22,604 nt of DNA from Actinomortierella ambigua (Eukaryota > Mortierellomycota > Mortierellomycetes > Mortierellales > Mortierellaceae), in the NCBI GenBank assembly GCA_016098155.1, contig JAAAJB010000564.1, positions 1 to 22,604 on the forward strand, read 5' to 3'. The notes under the pieces are model-generated. The model had not been told where the DNA came from. It saw only the letters and a program-made list of their open reading frames with translations, and did no database searches. The position numbers and the translations under genes were made by a program. Each line of letters opens with the position of its first letter. Positions within the stretch are counted from its first letter, which is position 1. Shown one piece after another: positions 10,477 through 20,824 of the stretch.

Positions 10477-10643
10477 CCCCCTGCACACTCACTCAATGTA
10501 CTTTTAGCTCAAAAAATCGCCTATATATTGGTATGATATTGGTATGATTGGTGTTATGTTTGGCTTTTTTTGCTGTATGTTTACATGGTATATATCATTG
10601 GGGAACGGTAAAAAAAATCCAGAAGGGGTGCCTCCTATGCCAT

Positions 10644-13600
10644 TCAATATCGGAAGCGGATCGACACAGTGCCAGAAAGGCTAGGTTCAATGCGTAAAAA
10701 AAATGAACAAGAGTAGCATTTTTGTGAGTAGCCCAATTCTCTCAAAAGATCCCAAAAAAACGAGGGATGAAATCAACACCCGTGGAGCAAACTTACGTGG
10801 CAAAAGTAGAAGAGTGGGCCGAAGTAACAATCAGATCATCCATACCATCCATGTTGAGGTCCTCGACGACGATCACAGCCCCGAACCGGCCTCGGGTATC
10901 GGATCCTAAATAGCACTGCGACACGCCATCCGGCGGCATTGGTGGTTCATTCTTGTCACCGTCGCCTCCGGCATTGCCCTTTCCAGCATTGCCGCCGCTG
11001 CCGTCGCCTGCACCTCCACCACGACCGAGCTCCGGCTCCCACCTGAGGATGCGACCGGCTTCCGCTGCAGCCAACGGCTCTGTCAACCAGATACCATCCC
11101 TAGCTGGGGCTGTCGTCGGAGGCGCTAACGACCTGGACGACTTTGACTTTGATGACGACGAAGAATATGATGATGTAGTCCATTTCGAAGCCGTGGAGAC
11201 GGCCATAGCCGCCGACAGGTGAGCCAACGACTGGGACCCCTGCAGCGTCGCCAACACGACGCCAAGCTCTTCCTTATCCTCATCGCCACCACCACTCCTT
11301 CCCTTTATGCCCTGACCCTGGTCCTGGTCGTGGCTGAGAGGGCTGAGAGCGCGGTGAGGGGTGCGAGGGATGCCAGGGAGGCGAGGGACGCGCGGGAAGC
11401 GAGGTAAGCGAGGACAGTGAGGGCAGCGGCGGCGACCACCATCACCACCATCACCACCACGGCCGCGGTCTTCAAGTTCACCGATCGTCGTCTCTGTCCC
11501 ATCGGGGATCTGGGTCAAGTTGAGGACGCGGACGGCGCCGGCCTGCCAGAGCTTGCCGACGCGTGGCAAGGGGACCTTGATCTCCTCGGACTGGGAGCCT
11601 ACGACCAGGATCGGGTGCCACACCACAGTAGCAGGCGATGGTGGCGTTGAGCCGTCGCCGCTGTCGTTGCCGTCGTCATCACCACCAGGGAGGTCCAGAG
11701 GCACGTAGAGGGCCTCGAGACGGGAGCCAAACTGTTGAAACTTGAGATTGCCTTGAAGGGTGAAGATAGGGGTCGGTTCGAGCGGAGCAGATTCTCCCAT
11801 GGCTGTCGTAGTAGTGGTTCCTCTGGAAGGGAGGACAAATCCTTGGATCTGGCCAATCATGACCTTTTCTTCTTGGAACGGCATCAGGCCCAGCATCGGC
11901 GATCCTACGACCATGATTGAACGCGCCTCTTGGTTCGTCTGTCGTCGTCCTTGTTCCTGATTCCATTCTTTGCTTTCATGGTGTTGTGGCTGTGGCGGCG
12001 GTGGCGGCGATGCACGTTCACTCCTCTCCTGAAAGAACGCCAGCGAGGCTCCGAACCATCCATAGGCGACCTTGCCGGCGAGCTCCCAGTCCCGGGCCGT
12101 ATCGGCGACGACGATTCCCTTGTGGCGAGTCGACGCCAAAAAGACAGAGACTTTGCCCGCCTGAGATAACAGGACCGGCTCGGGATCCGGGAAATCACCC
12201 CAGGGTGGCGATGGCTTTGGGAGCGTCATTTGCACATTGGCCAGCGGAGATTGCACCACTAGGTCTTTGAACCCGTCACCCGTCAGATCGACGCCTTGGA
12301 GTCGCATGCCCAGGCCCACCAGCGAGTTGGGGGCCCGGGTTTGTTGATGTTGTTGATGATGATGTTGGCACTCTGGTGGTGGTGGTGGTAGTGGTGGTGC
12401 TGGGCCTCGCTCGGTGCGCGTACCATCGGCACGCCAACCGTAGAGCCAACTAGAGATCTTTTGTTTCTTGTGGTAGTGGTCTTCATCGTATTGCTGCTGC
12501 TGATGCTGCTGCTGTGGAGCCGACTCACTCTCAATTTTGTGACGGATGACCAGATCGGCATTATCAAGAGTAGCCTCTCGCAAGCCAATGTCCTTGCGTC
12601 CAAAAAACACATAAATCGCACCCGAATATTGGAGGCCGTTATGGCTTCCTTCGCCGGGTGCACCGATCGCCAGGTCGTCGATTCCATCGCCATTGAGGTC
12701 GACCGTCGCCAGCGACCAACCGAAACGCGCTTGAGGCTCCGAGGCATTACCGACTAGGATTACGCTTGCAATGGCGCGGGCATCTAGTGGAGGGAGCGGG
12801 GAGGGTTCTTTCTCATGGGGTCGTTGATGGTGTCGTTGGTGCTGTCGCTGTTGGCTCTGGTGCTCAGACACCTTGGATGCTGGGATAATGTAAACAGCGC
12901 CTTGGGAGGGGACATGGCTATCAAAGGTCGCGTGAGGTGCACTGATGGCAATCTCAGGCACTCCATCGCCGTCAAAATCGCCGGTAGCCACAGCATGCCC
13001 AAAAGAGGAGTATGGGAGCGGCAGATAGAGGATCTGGGTGATAAAGTCGGTATCTTCCGACAGGGAGGCACAGGTGGGATCAGCAGTGACGGTGTTGACA
13101 GTCTCTTCTGTCTCAACGTCGCGGTTGGTATTTGGAGGGTGGTGGTGGTCAAGACTGCGCTCGACTGAGAATGCAACTGTGCCAGTGGACTCATCTTCAT
13201 CGGTACGGATAGTGTATCCACTCTCGAGCAACTGAGAAATGGCGGCAGTTCCAGATGTAGGGGCATGGGGGCGATGTAGAGGGCGAGGAGACCGTTGACC
13301 ACGCCTGCTGGCGGGACCCTTCTCTTCGGGATCTCGGAATACATCGCAAAGCTTGAACGGTTGATCATCTTGTCGATGGTGATCGTGGTGGCTCTCTTCA
13401 GGACCAAATCTCTGGTCGAGGTGCCTCGCCAGACCTTGCCAGCACTCGACTGTCCAGGCAGTCATGTCGCGCAACCCACCAATGGGATAGTCCTCCATCT
13501 GCTCGACCAAGAAGGGCGACTTTGAGGCATACACCGGGAAGAGCTTGCCTCCGAGACGCGAATTTGCCTGCGAGGCTGCATAGCCGTTTCGCATGCAATG

Positions 13601-14880
13601 GGAGAGCACAGTGCCAGGGACAAAGTGGTCCAGTCGTTTATAGATCATGGTCAGGTCTCGAATGGGCACCTTCCAATTGGTGGCAAGGTGGCCCATGTCG
13701 GCCATGTGGCTCAGCACAAACTCGCCGCCGAGATCAGCCAGGGTGTGGGCCTTGCTGTAGTCGCCCTCGAAGCTCGTCATGGCCAGTGCCGAGACAAAGC
13801 CGCCCGAGATGCCCTCGAGTCCATGCCACAGCACATCGGCCGCCTCGTGAGAGACGGTTCCAAAGAGAAACACGACGAGGTCCTACGTTGAGGGGACGAC
13901 GGGGGAAAACAAAAAGGATGCGATGAGATGCGATGTGGGTATGCAGTTTAAAGTTCACTACAGCCACAGAGGAAAGACATGAACAGTCCAAAGTCGACAG
14001 GGCCCACGTTATCCCCACGTAAACTGTAAAGCATACACACACGCGCACACACAAAGCGGGCCCAATCCGTCATTTCCACTCTTAACCTACCTTGACATGG
14101 TCGTCCTTCCATGGTTGTGGATATGTCTCGACGATGTGGTTGATTGCAGCCTCGATAAAGGGAGGCCAATGAGCCTAGAATCCATCCATCCATCCGCCCA
14201 GTGAGAGGAAAAGGGGGTCGAGGAGAGTTAGCTCGGGGGGTGTTCAGTAACAAAAAAAAAAGACCAAAGCGTAGAGGGGGCGAGAGAGAAGAGAAGAGTG
14301 AGGAGAGGAGAGGAACGGAGGATGGAGACACCTAAAGGGTGCTAGGACACACAGTAACAAATGCTTTCCTTAATTGGGAGACATTTGTGAGCCCTTGGGG
14401 GGGTGGATGGATCCATCCGGTAGGACAGACGTGCTCCCACACACAATCCCTGCTCCCCCTCCTCTACCCTTTACAAAATCAAGGACAGCAACACACCTCC
14501 TCGGCAGCATTGTTCCACAGCTTGCCAATGCAATCGTAGCCCCAGTCGGGGAAGAAGCTGCCCGACAGAAGAAACTCTTTTCTCTGCAGGATCATGTCCC
14601 TGAATCGATCCAGGGGCCGAGCAGCGGACACTGTACTACCACCACCATCCTGTGGTTGGCGGGCATTGGTCGGTGGCGAAAGCACGTTTTGCCCAAGATC
14701 GCTTGGGCTCCACGACGGCGGTGACACAGACGCCTCGGGGGAGGGCCATGACGAGGAGACGGGGGGGATGGCAAGCAGTTGGCTGGCGCGATAGGCGACC
14801 TCGTTGTGGACGGTGACACCACAGCCGTTGCAGGTGCTGAGTATCAATGGCAATATCAGGGCCGCAAGGGAAAGACCCAT
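10644..14880 (-). CDS. Secreted GPI-specific phospholipase D (zinc-dependent PLC-like domain plus FG-GAP propeller)
   Basis: Four exons on the minus strand: 14880-14497, 14174-14091, 13882-10797 and 10680-10644, giving 1196 residues. Residues 1-19 form a signal peptide, and the mature start CGVTVH resembles that of animal GPLD1. The catalytic domain (to about residue 310) shows H25, FPDW near 110, AHWPPF at 129-134, the zinc motif H168-x3-D172-x3-H176, and H202-x3-D206, plus the family segments FLFGTVSH and KSPFLVEQ. It is followed by FG-GAP/integrin-alpha-like blades with Ca-binding DxDxDG-type loops at about 458, 551 and 688. Weaker blades lie near 763-840 and 870, and the last is at about 1150-1196. 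Family function is hydrolysis of the inositol-phosphate bond of GPI anchors outside the cell. Unusual points are the His/Gln/Pro-rich insertions between blades and a low-complexity insertion at about 37-100. The length exceeds the roughly 840 residues of animal enzymes. The start was chosen because it opens the signal peptide; an in-frame ATG further upstream (15024) would extend it. Confidence 0.88.
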
Positions 14881-15505
14881 CCTTGGTTGCAGCCCCCTGT
14901 TGAAGCCACCAACAGGTTGCTGGCGAGAGAGGCAATGCATGGGATGAGGTGGAATGACAGAGTAGTGGGTATGAATGGAATGAAATGAAATGAATGCAAA
15001 GTGAATGAAGACAGGAAGAAGCAAATAAAAAGAAAAGGAAAAGGAAAAACATCAAGGCCAAGGCAGGGCAATGTAAAATGTGTACCTCTGTTCTTCACAT
15101 AACCCCATGAAGACAAATGTATGAGGGATAGAATAATAGAGGCGAACAACTGATTGGATCAGAGTCGACACAAAGGGCGGGCTGGAGGGCATTACATACC
15201 CTGTTTTTGTTTTTTTTTTGCCACAGTTGTTGACAGCATCCATTCTTCCATACGTTCAGTCCCCCATCCCCTGACACATACACACAACCCTCGTCTCTCT
15301 CCTTCTCCCTCCTTTCTCTCCCATGTCCATAGACTTCAGGTGGTCGCTTTCAGTATGCGTGGTCGATCCCATGTACAATGATCACATCCACAAGTGACAA
15401 AAACAAAGGAGTTGCAAATACTTGAAACTATTGTAATGATGCGTCCATCTCTGCCTCAACAGAACTACTGCTAGATGGAGGGCAAAAGCAAGAGATTGAG
15501 CGATT

Positions 15506-15556
15506 GAGAGAGCGAGCGAGCGAGAGAGAGAGAGAGAGAGAGAATGAGAGAGAGAC
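15506..15556. repeat. (GA)n / (GAGC)n microsatellite
   Basis: GAGAGAGCGAGCGAGC grading into a pure GA run, with a second short run after an AAT interruption. Confidence 0.85.
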
Positions 15557-15650
15557 GAAAAAAGGGGTGTGTACAATGAAAGAACAGGGACTTGCAGATC
15601 CCCCCAAATTTTCCCCGCATTCATTCTCATTTACCTCACCACCCTCGACT

Positions 15651-15673
15651 TGTGTGTGTGTGTGTGTGTGTGT
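15651..15673. repeat. (GT)n microsatellite
   Basis: About eleven TG repeats in the same spacer. Confidence 0.85.
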
Positions 15674-16703
15674 TTGTGGTAGTGGTGGGACTAGCCCCTC
15701 ATTGTCTGCCTAGCGAGCCCTTTGCGCCCTGTCTCTTGACTGATGTGTCCACCAAAGAAACGTGTTTACTAACAATCGTGCAACCAATGAAGCGCCATTG
15801 GCTATTGTGGACAAATGCATGCTAACATATGTATGGATGTACCATTCACTCACAGGGACAACTCTCGACATAGTGACCTGAACGTTATATTCAGTCAGGA
15901 GCTCTTTCCTCGCATCTCTCTCCTTCTCAACGCACCAACTCAGAGTCGGGGCATTTCCTACCCCCTCCTACTCCCAGTCCGCTGCGCAGATAGTTACAAT
16001 CATGTCACCCACTCTCTAATGGCCGCACTGACTTGTGCCATGTCTGTGCACTTGGGAATTGTGCTTTTCTGTGAGTAGAAGACTATGCGTCGAGCAATTC
16101 CGTGGCACCTAACATGACTCTGTACCATCCACACCATGCTTTTCTCCCACTTTACATAGGCGTTTGCAGACATCTATTGTCGAATAGTGCAACGTCTTCC
16201 CCAAGAAGCACGTTAACTGGCACCCAAAAAAAGGAGGAAAAGAAAGAAAGAAAGAAAGAAAGAGTGAGAGCACACTGGCGGTGTTTATTGTTCGTTGGTG
16301 CAGAGACATAGCCTAGGGTCGTGACACCAGATCGTATAGGCTACTGAAAAACCATCCAGCCGCTAGGGGATTATCCACTAGCAGTGGAACCTTGGGATCT
16401 CCATGGTGAGATGGAATTGGAATTTCATAAAGGGGTCTGACTAGACCAAGTCACGCGGGGCCATCTTTGCGCGTCTGCTCCATCAAACCGTTACAACGTC
16501 ACAATAGCTGAAGACGACTAAGAGGCGACGTGGCAAATCCCAAAATAGAAGCCAAAGCGCGTAAAAGTGAACAACTACGAGTACAATGAGGGGTGCAACA
16601 GCAAGCACAGACCTCGAAGCTCCTTGGTTGTGGGAAAAAAATAAGAGGGAAGATATGATCCAAGTTATAGTCGATAACGTGCTCTTTTTTTTTGTTGGGC
16701 ACG

Positions 16704-16710
16704 CATAAAT
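16704..16710 (+). promoter_or_regulatory. TATA-like box of the N-acetyltransferase gene
   Basis: CATAAAT lies 123 bp before the ATG at 16833 and is followed by a C-rich leader, the same layout as the M35-like gene. The in-frame ATG at 16692 lies upstream of it, which argues against that ATG as the start. Confidence 0.45.
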
Positions 16711-16832
16711 ACGCTTCGCTTCCACTCCTCCCCCCCCCCACCTTCCTGTTTACCTCCACTTTGTCCAACATCCTCCCACACCCACCCACCCAGTTTCCAT
16801 CCGTCCTTCTTTGTCCCCGAGAGAGAAACACA

Positions 16833-17282
16833 ATGTTAGTTCGAGAAGAAGACAAGCGCCTAACACGCGAGCAAACACTAAAGGTCCTGCACCACATAGG
16901 GTTCCCACTCGAGCAGCCCGATCAACTTCCACCACCGACGTTCGATACGTTAGCCGAGTTGCAGTATCGATGCGTCATCACCATCCCCTTTGAGACCCTG
17001 GCTCTCCGGATGACGCCCGAACGCCATATCAATATCACGCTCGACGGCATCCTGGACCGCGTCCTGAACAAGAAGCGGGGCGGGTTTTGCATGTCCAACA
17101 ATCGACTCTTGTATGAGCTGGTCATCGCTCTCGGGTTCCAGGCGCAATGGGTGCTGGGCCGTGCTTGTTTTACGGATCGCGTTGGCAGCCCGCCCATGTA
17201 CAGGTTTTCGGACCATCGGGTGACGATTGTTATGTTTAGGGATGAGGAAGGAGGGCAAGGTGTAGGTGACAGCAACACCATC

Positions 17283-17322
<40 letters not shown>

Positions 17323-17888
17323 GCAACAACAGAAGAAACGGCGGCGGCAAAAAGTACATGGTCGACATTGGTTGGGGCAACAGCTTTTTCGAGCCAATTG
17401 AACTCCGCGTCGGCGCCGAGATTGAGTACTTTGGGCATCGACGTCGCATGAGGCAGGTCATCCATCCGGACAGCCGGTCTGCAGCGATTGGCAATCCCGA
17501 AGAGTTGTTGTGGCTGACGGAACGGTACATGAGCGAGCGTGAACATGAAGGGCAGGAGAACCCATGGGTGCCGCTGTTTGTGTTTTCGGAGCGCCAGTCG
17601 TACGAGGTCGATGTCGAGATGACAAACTGGTATCTGTGCCATTCGCCCAACAGTAGCTTTCTGCAGCGGTTTTGGTGTATCCGTGGGACGGCCGATGGAA
17701 AGTACCTGATACTCATGCAGGATCAATTCAGGATCCGAAGTAGCCTGGGGACTGAAAAGACGATCGTCTGTGCGACAGAAGAGCAGCGCGAACAGGTCTT
17801 GGCCAAGTACTTTGGGATCGTCCTGACCGAGGAGGAGCGGGCTTGCAATGATCAGAAGCTCGAGAGTGACTATGGCGATCGTGGGTGA
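16833..17888 (+). CDS. Arylamine N-acetyltransferase
   Basis: Single exon, 351 residues. It transfers acetyl from acetyl-CoA to arylamine/arylhydroxylamine substrates in the cytosol. The family triad is visible: C86 in RGGFCMSNN, H128 in SDHRVTIV and D178 in YMVDIGWGN. The N-terminal IPFETLAL segment is also typical of the family. The usual gap between catalytic His and Asp is about 15 residues; here it is 50, filled by an insertion containing 13 consecutive Asn (151-163). Total length therefore exceeds the 270-300 of most NATs. The chosen ATG has A at -3 and lies after a TATA-like box; the in-frame ATG at 16692 would add 47 low-complexity residues. In some fungi NATs detoxify plant benzoxazinone products; nothing here fixes the substrate. 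Confidence 0.9.
17283..17321 (+). repeat. Coding (AAC)13 tract
   Basis: Thirteen AAC codons give Asn 151-163, placed between the catalytic His and Asp of the N-acetyltransferase. Confidence 0.9.
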
Positions 17889-18099
17889 GAGCCGTCCAAA
17901 AGCTCAAGTCCAAGGTCCAACATGGCAAAGCCAACCCAGATTGAATTGATCCACGTCAGCGAACGAGGGTTGCAACAAAGATGTACCCCCTACACAGTAT
18001 AATCATATACGACTCTGTTGTGCATCCATCTGTAAAGACAATGAAGGCACGCACGATGGCTGTGTAGAGATATGTTAGTTCAGGCATCGGGAGGAGAGC

Positions 18100-18130
<31 letters not shown>

Positions 18131-18338
18131 GGAGGAGGGGGAAGAGAGAGATAGTGTGTCCACAAGTAGGGGCTATTGGACGCGGCGTGTGATCGAATGA
18201 CCTCAAGGTCGCCCTGTCACCTCCGACATCGCTGAAGCGCACGAATATGTAGTCCGCAGTGCTGTCCAAAACGGGCTGAGACATCAGGATTTTCCCCGTT
18301 TTGTCGCAATTTCGCCATCGACACCCAATAAAAAAAAA
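17889..18338. other. Spacer between N-acetyltransferase and MsrA genes
   Basis: Holds the 3' end of one gene and the promoter of the next. It contains a GA microsatellite at 18099-18127. No other gene is seen. Confidence 0.5.
18099..18127. repeat. (GA)n microsatellite
   Basis: About fourteen GA repeats in the spacer upstream of the MsrA promoter. Confidence 0.85.
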
Positions 18339-18345
18339 TATAAAA
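18339..18345 (+). promoter_or_regulatory. TATA box of the MsrA gene
   Basis: TATAAAA lies 70 bp before the first ATG (18409). This predicts a 5' leader of only about 40 nt, so 18409 should be the first start codon met by the ribosome. Confidence 0.6.
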
Positions 18346-18408
18346 AGCCTACTACTACTCCGCGTCGTCACTCATTCGTCAAGTTCCCCAAAACTCCATC
18401 AGCGTTAC

Positions 18409-19233
18409 ATGCATTACATTCGACGACTTGTCTCAAGACCCATCTCACTCCTCTCCACGACCACTTCTACTACTGCAAAGTTCTCTACCGCCATGACCAA
18501 CACCGAGACCGCCACCTTTGCCGCCGGCTGCTTCTGGTAATTCTTTGATTCTGATGTGATACATGCAAGGTGCCAGCTTGACTACAGTTTCCTTAACGTT
18601 CTCCCTCCTCGCTCTCCCTTTCGCGTACGCCTTACAATCCGGGCAACTCTCTCTCTCTCTTGTAGGGGTGTCGAAAAGGCATTCCAGCGATTCTACAAGG
18701 ATCAGCACATCAAGACCCGTGTTGGCTACACAGGCGGCAACAACAACAACCCCGACTACAGGAGTGTATGTGCACTTGGACCCACTGAGGAGGAAAGAAA
18801 GAAAAAAAAAGAAAGAAAAAAAGACAAGTTGAAATGCTGACATGTACCACGATCCCGTCTCGTTTATTAGGTCTGCTCGGGATCGACCAACCACGCAGAG
18901 GCACTACAGATCGAGTACACACCAAACGACAAGATCAACTATGCAGGTCTGGTCGAGTTTTTCTATCGGATGCACGACCCTACGACAGTGAACCGCCAAG
19001 GCCCCGACGTCGGCACCCAGTACCGGTCTGCGATCTACTACCACTCGCCGGAGCAGAAGGAGATTGCTGAGCGCGTGACGGCAGAAGTCCAGGAGAAGCA
19101 CTACAAGGGACACAAGATTGTCACAGAGATCAAGCCGGCCACGGCCTGGTTCGACGCAGAGGAGTACCACCAAAAGTATCTGGAGAAGAACCCTGCAGGA
19201 TATGAGTGTCCCTCGCACTTTTTGCGCTGGTGA
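18409..19233 (+). CDS. msrA: Peptide methionine sulfoxide reductase A
   Basis: Three exons: 18409-18536, 18666-18765 and 18871-19233, giving 196 residues. It reduces methionine-S-sulfoxide in proteins and free methionine, with thioredoxin as the usual reductant. The catalytic motif GCFWG is at 40-44 with C41, and the first intron splits the Trp codon of this motif. Other family landmarks are GYTGG, the VCSGST-HAE segment at 77-86, GTQYRS, and YHQKYL near the end. One C-terminal Cys (C189 in GYECPSH) is available to resolve the sulfenic acid, where E. coli and human enzymes have two. Residues 1-28 are rich in Arg, Ser and Thr without acidic residues, as in a mitochondrial presequence. A second in-frame ATG at 18493 (M29, context GCCATGA) would give a cytosolic form. 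AATAAA follows at 19334. Confidence 0.93.
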
Positions 19234-19333
19234 AGGAAAAGGACGAAAACAAGTCTTATTCTTGATTACCTTTCCTCTAGCAGACTGTCTGCTTGCAAGT
19301 CTATCGTATCACTCGTACTTCGTGTTATTGCTA

Positions 19334-19339
19334 AATAAA
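19334..19339 (+). terminator. Poly(A) signal of the MsrA gene
   Basis: AATAAA lies 101 bp after the MsrA stop codon, in an AT-rich stretch. Confidence 0.5.
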
Positions 19340-19787
19340 TAAGTATAGTATCCAAGAAGAAAAAGAGTATGATGATGATGATCCAAAGAGGATGAAAAAT
19401 AGAACGCAAAGCGGATTTCTTGAACGACAAGGAGATCCTTCAAGAAGGCGTGGAAGAAAAAAGAACAAGAAGAAGAAGGAGAGGAAGAGAGAGCACATGT
19501 GAGCCAACACCCACCCCTCGCCCTTTCCTGTCCTCCATGTCTTCCTTGCAGATTTGTCAGACAGCATTTTTTTTTGCACATTCTCCTTCCTGCCCTGTTT
19601 TGGGAAACAACGCCGCTAAATTTCTCTTTCCAGTGGCAATAACACACACACACCTCCTCCTCCCCTTTCATATTTTCATTGTTCCATTTCGTACTCTCAA
19701 CCCACACTCCACCCTAACCGCGCCCAGGGTTCACGAAACTTCTCCATTCAGGGGAACATTGGCCCAAACACAGCAACGCAAGGAAGC
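19340..19787. other. Promoter region of the snurportin gene
   Basis: About 450 bp, purine-rich then pyrimidine/CA-rich just before the start codon. No separate gene is recognised. Confidence 0.45.
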
Positions 19788-20790
19788 ATGCTAATGTCGG
19801 ATCAACTCAACGCCAACGCAAGTCAACAGCAGCAGCAGCAGCAGGCAATGGAGAAGAAGCTGCATACCAATGCAATGCTGCCAGGCATGCAACCCATGCC
19901 TCAACCACTCGGCGTGGCCACCCCTACCTCAACTGCTGCCGCAGCCACCTCCTCCTCTGCAGCAGCGCATACCTTGGGCGCAGCCGTTACAGGTGGCACA
20001 GCAACCACCACCACCACCACAGCATACGTCAGTCAAGTGGTCGCAGGCGAGGCCACGACGACCACGGCGACAACTACCTCGAGTCTAATGCCGACGACGA
20101 CAATGACCGCGACCATCAATACGACAGTAGCAGCAGAAGTAGCAGCTAGACTGTCAGTGGACCCGATGGCAGCAGGCCCCAAAGTCCCGCGGATAACCAA
20201 AAAGCCTGTGGAGGTGGTGAGCCACGCGACGGTAGATGCCCTGGGCGACTACCTGGACTCGGCGACGCATGTCCGTTCGTTCTCGGCCATCCAGGAGCAG
20301 CGTAGAAGGGAAAGTTACAAGTCGGGCCATCTCATCAACAAGACCATGAGGCAGTCGCAGCAGGAACGGCGTCGTCAGGCTCTCTTGGAACAGACCAAGG
20401 TAAGCTCAAAAAAAAATCAAAAGCAAAATGCATGGGGCCGGCTGTATTGTCGTTACGTAAACGATCGTCGTTCACTCAACTGTAACACTCCCCCCCCCCC
20501 TTTTTTTTTTCTTATTTCTTTTCTTCCAGAGGAGACATCAACTTGTGAACCATGCGCGTAGACTGGCACTATTTTCGAGCGAGGGCGTCGGGGAGTCATC
20601 GGACGAGGATGAGGGCTCTGGTCTTGAGGAGGACGAAGAAACGCGTAAGGATGAAGAGGACGACCTTCAAGGGGAGGATGATGATTCGGACGATGAAGAG
20701 GAGGAAGAAGACGATGATGAGGACGAGGAGGATGACGGCGAAGAACAGGATGATGCTGACGGCACTACAACCAAGAGGAGAAAGGCCAAG

Positions 20791-20824
<34 letters not shown>

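Larger units (their letters stand above)
14881..16703. other. Divergent intergenic region with microsatellites
   Basis: About 1.9 kb between the divergently transcribed phospholipase D and N-acetyltransferase genes; it must contain both promoters. I find no gene. Open frames are short and low-complexity, with no splice-supported extension. It contains a GA tract, a GT tract and a short GAAA run near 16242-16262. Confidence 0.5.

Noticed and set aside
15815..16311. Short plus-strand frames as small genes
   Set aside because: They are under 90 codons, have no motif or splice-supported extension, and overlap simple repeats.
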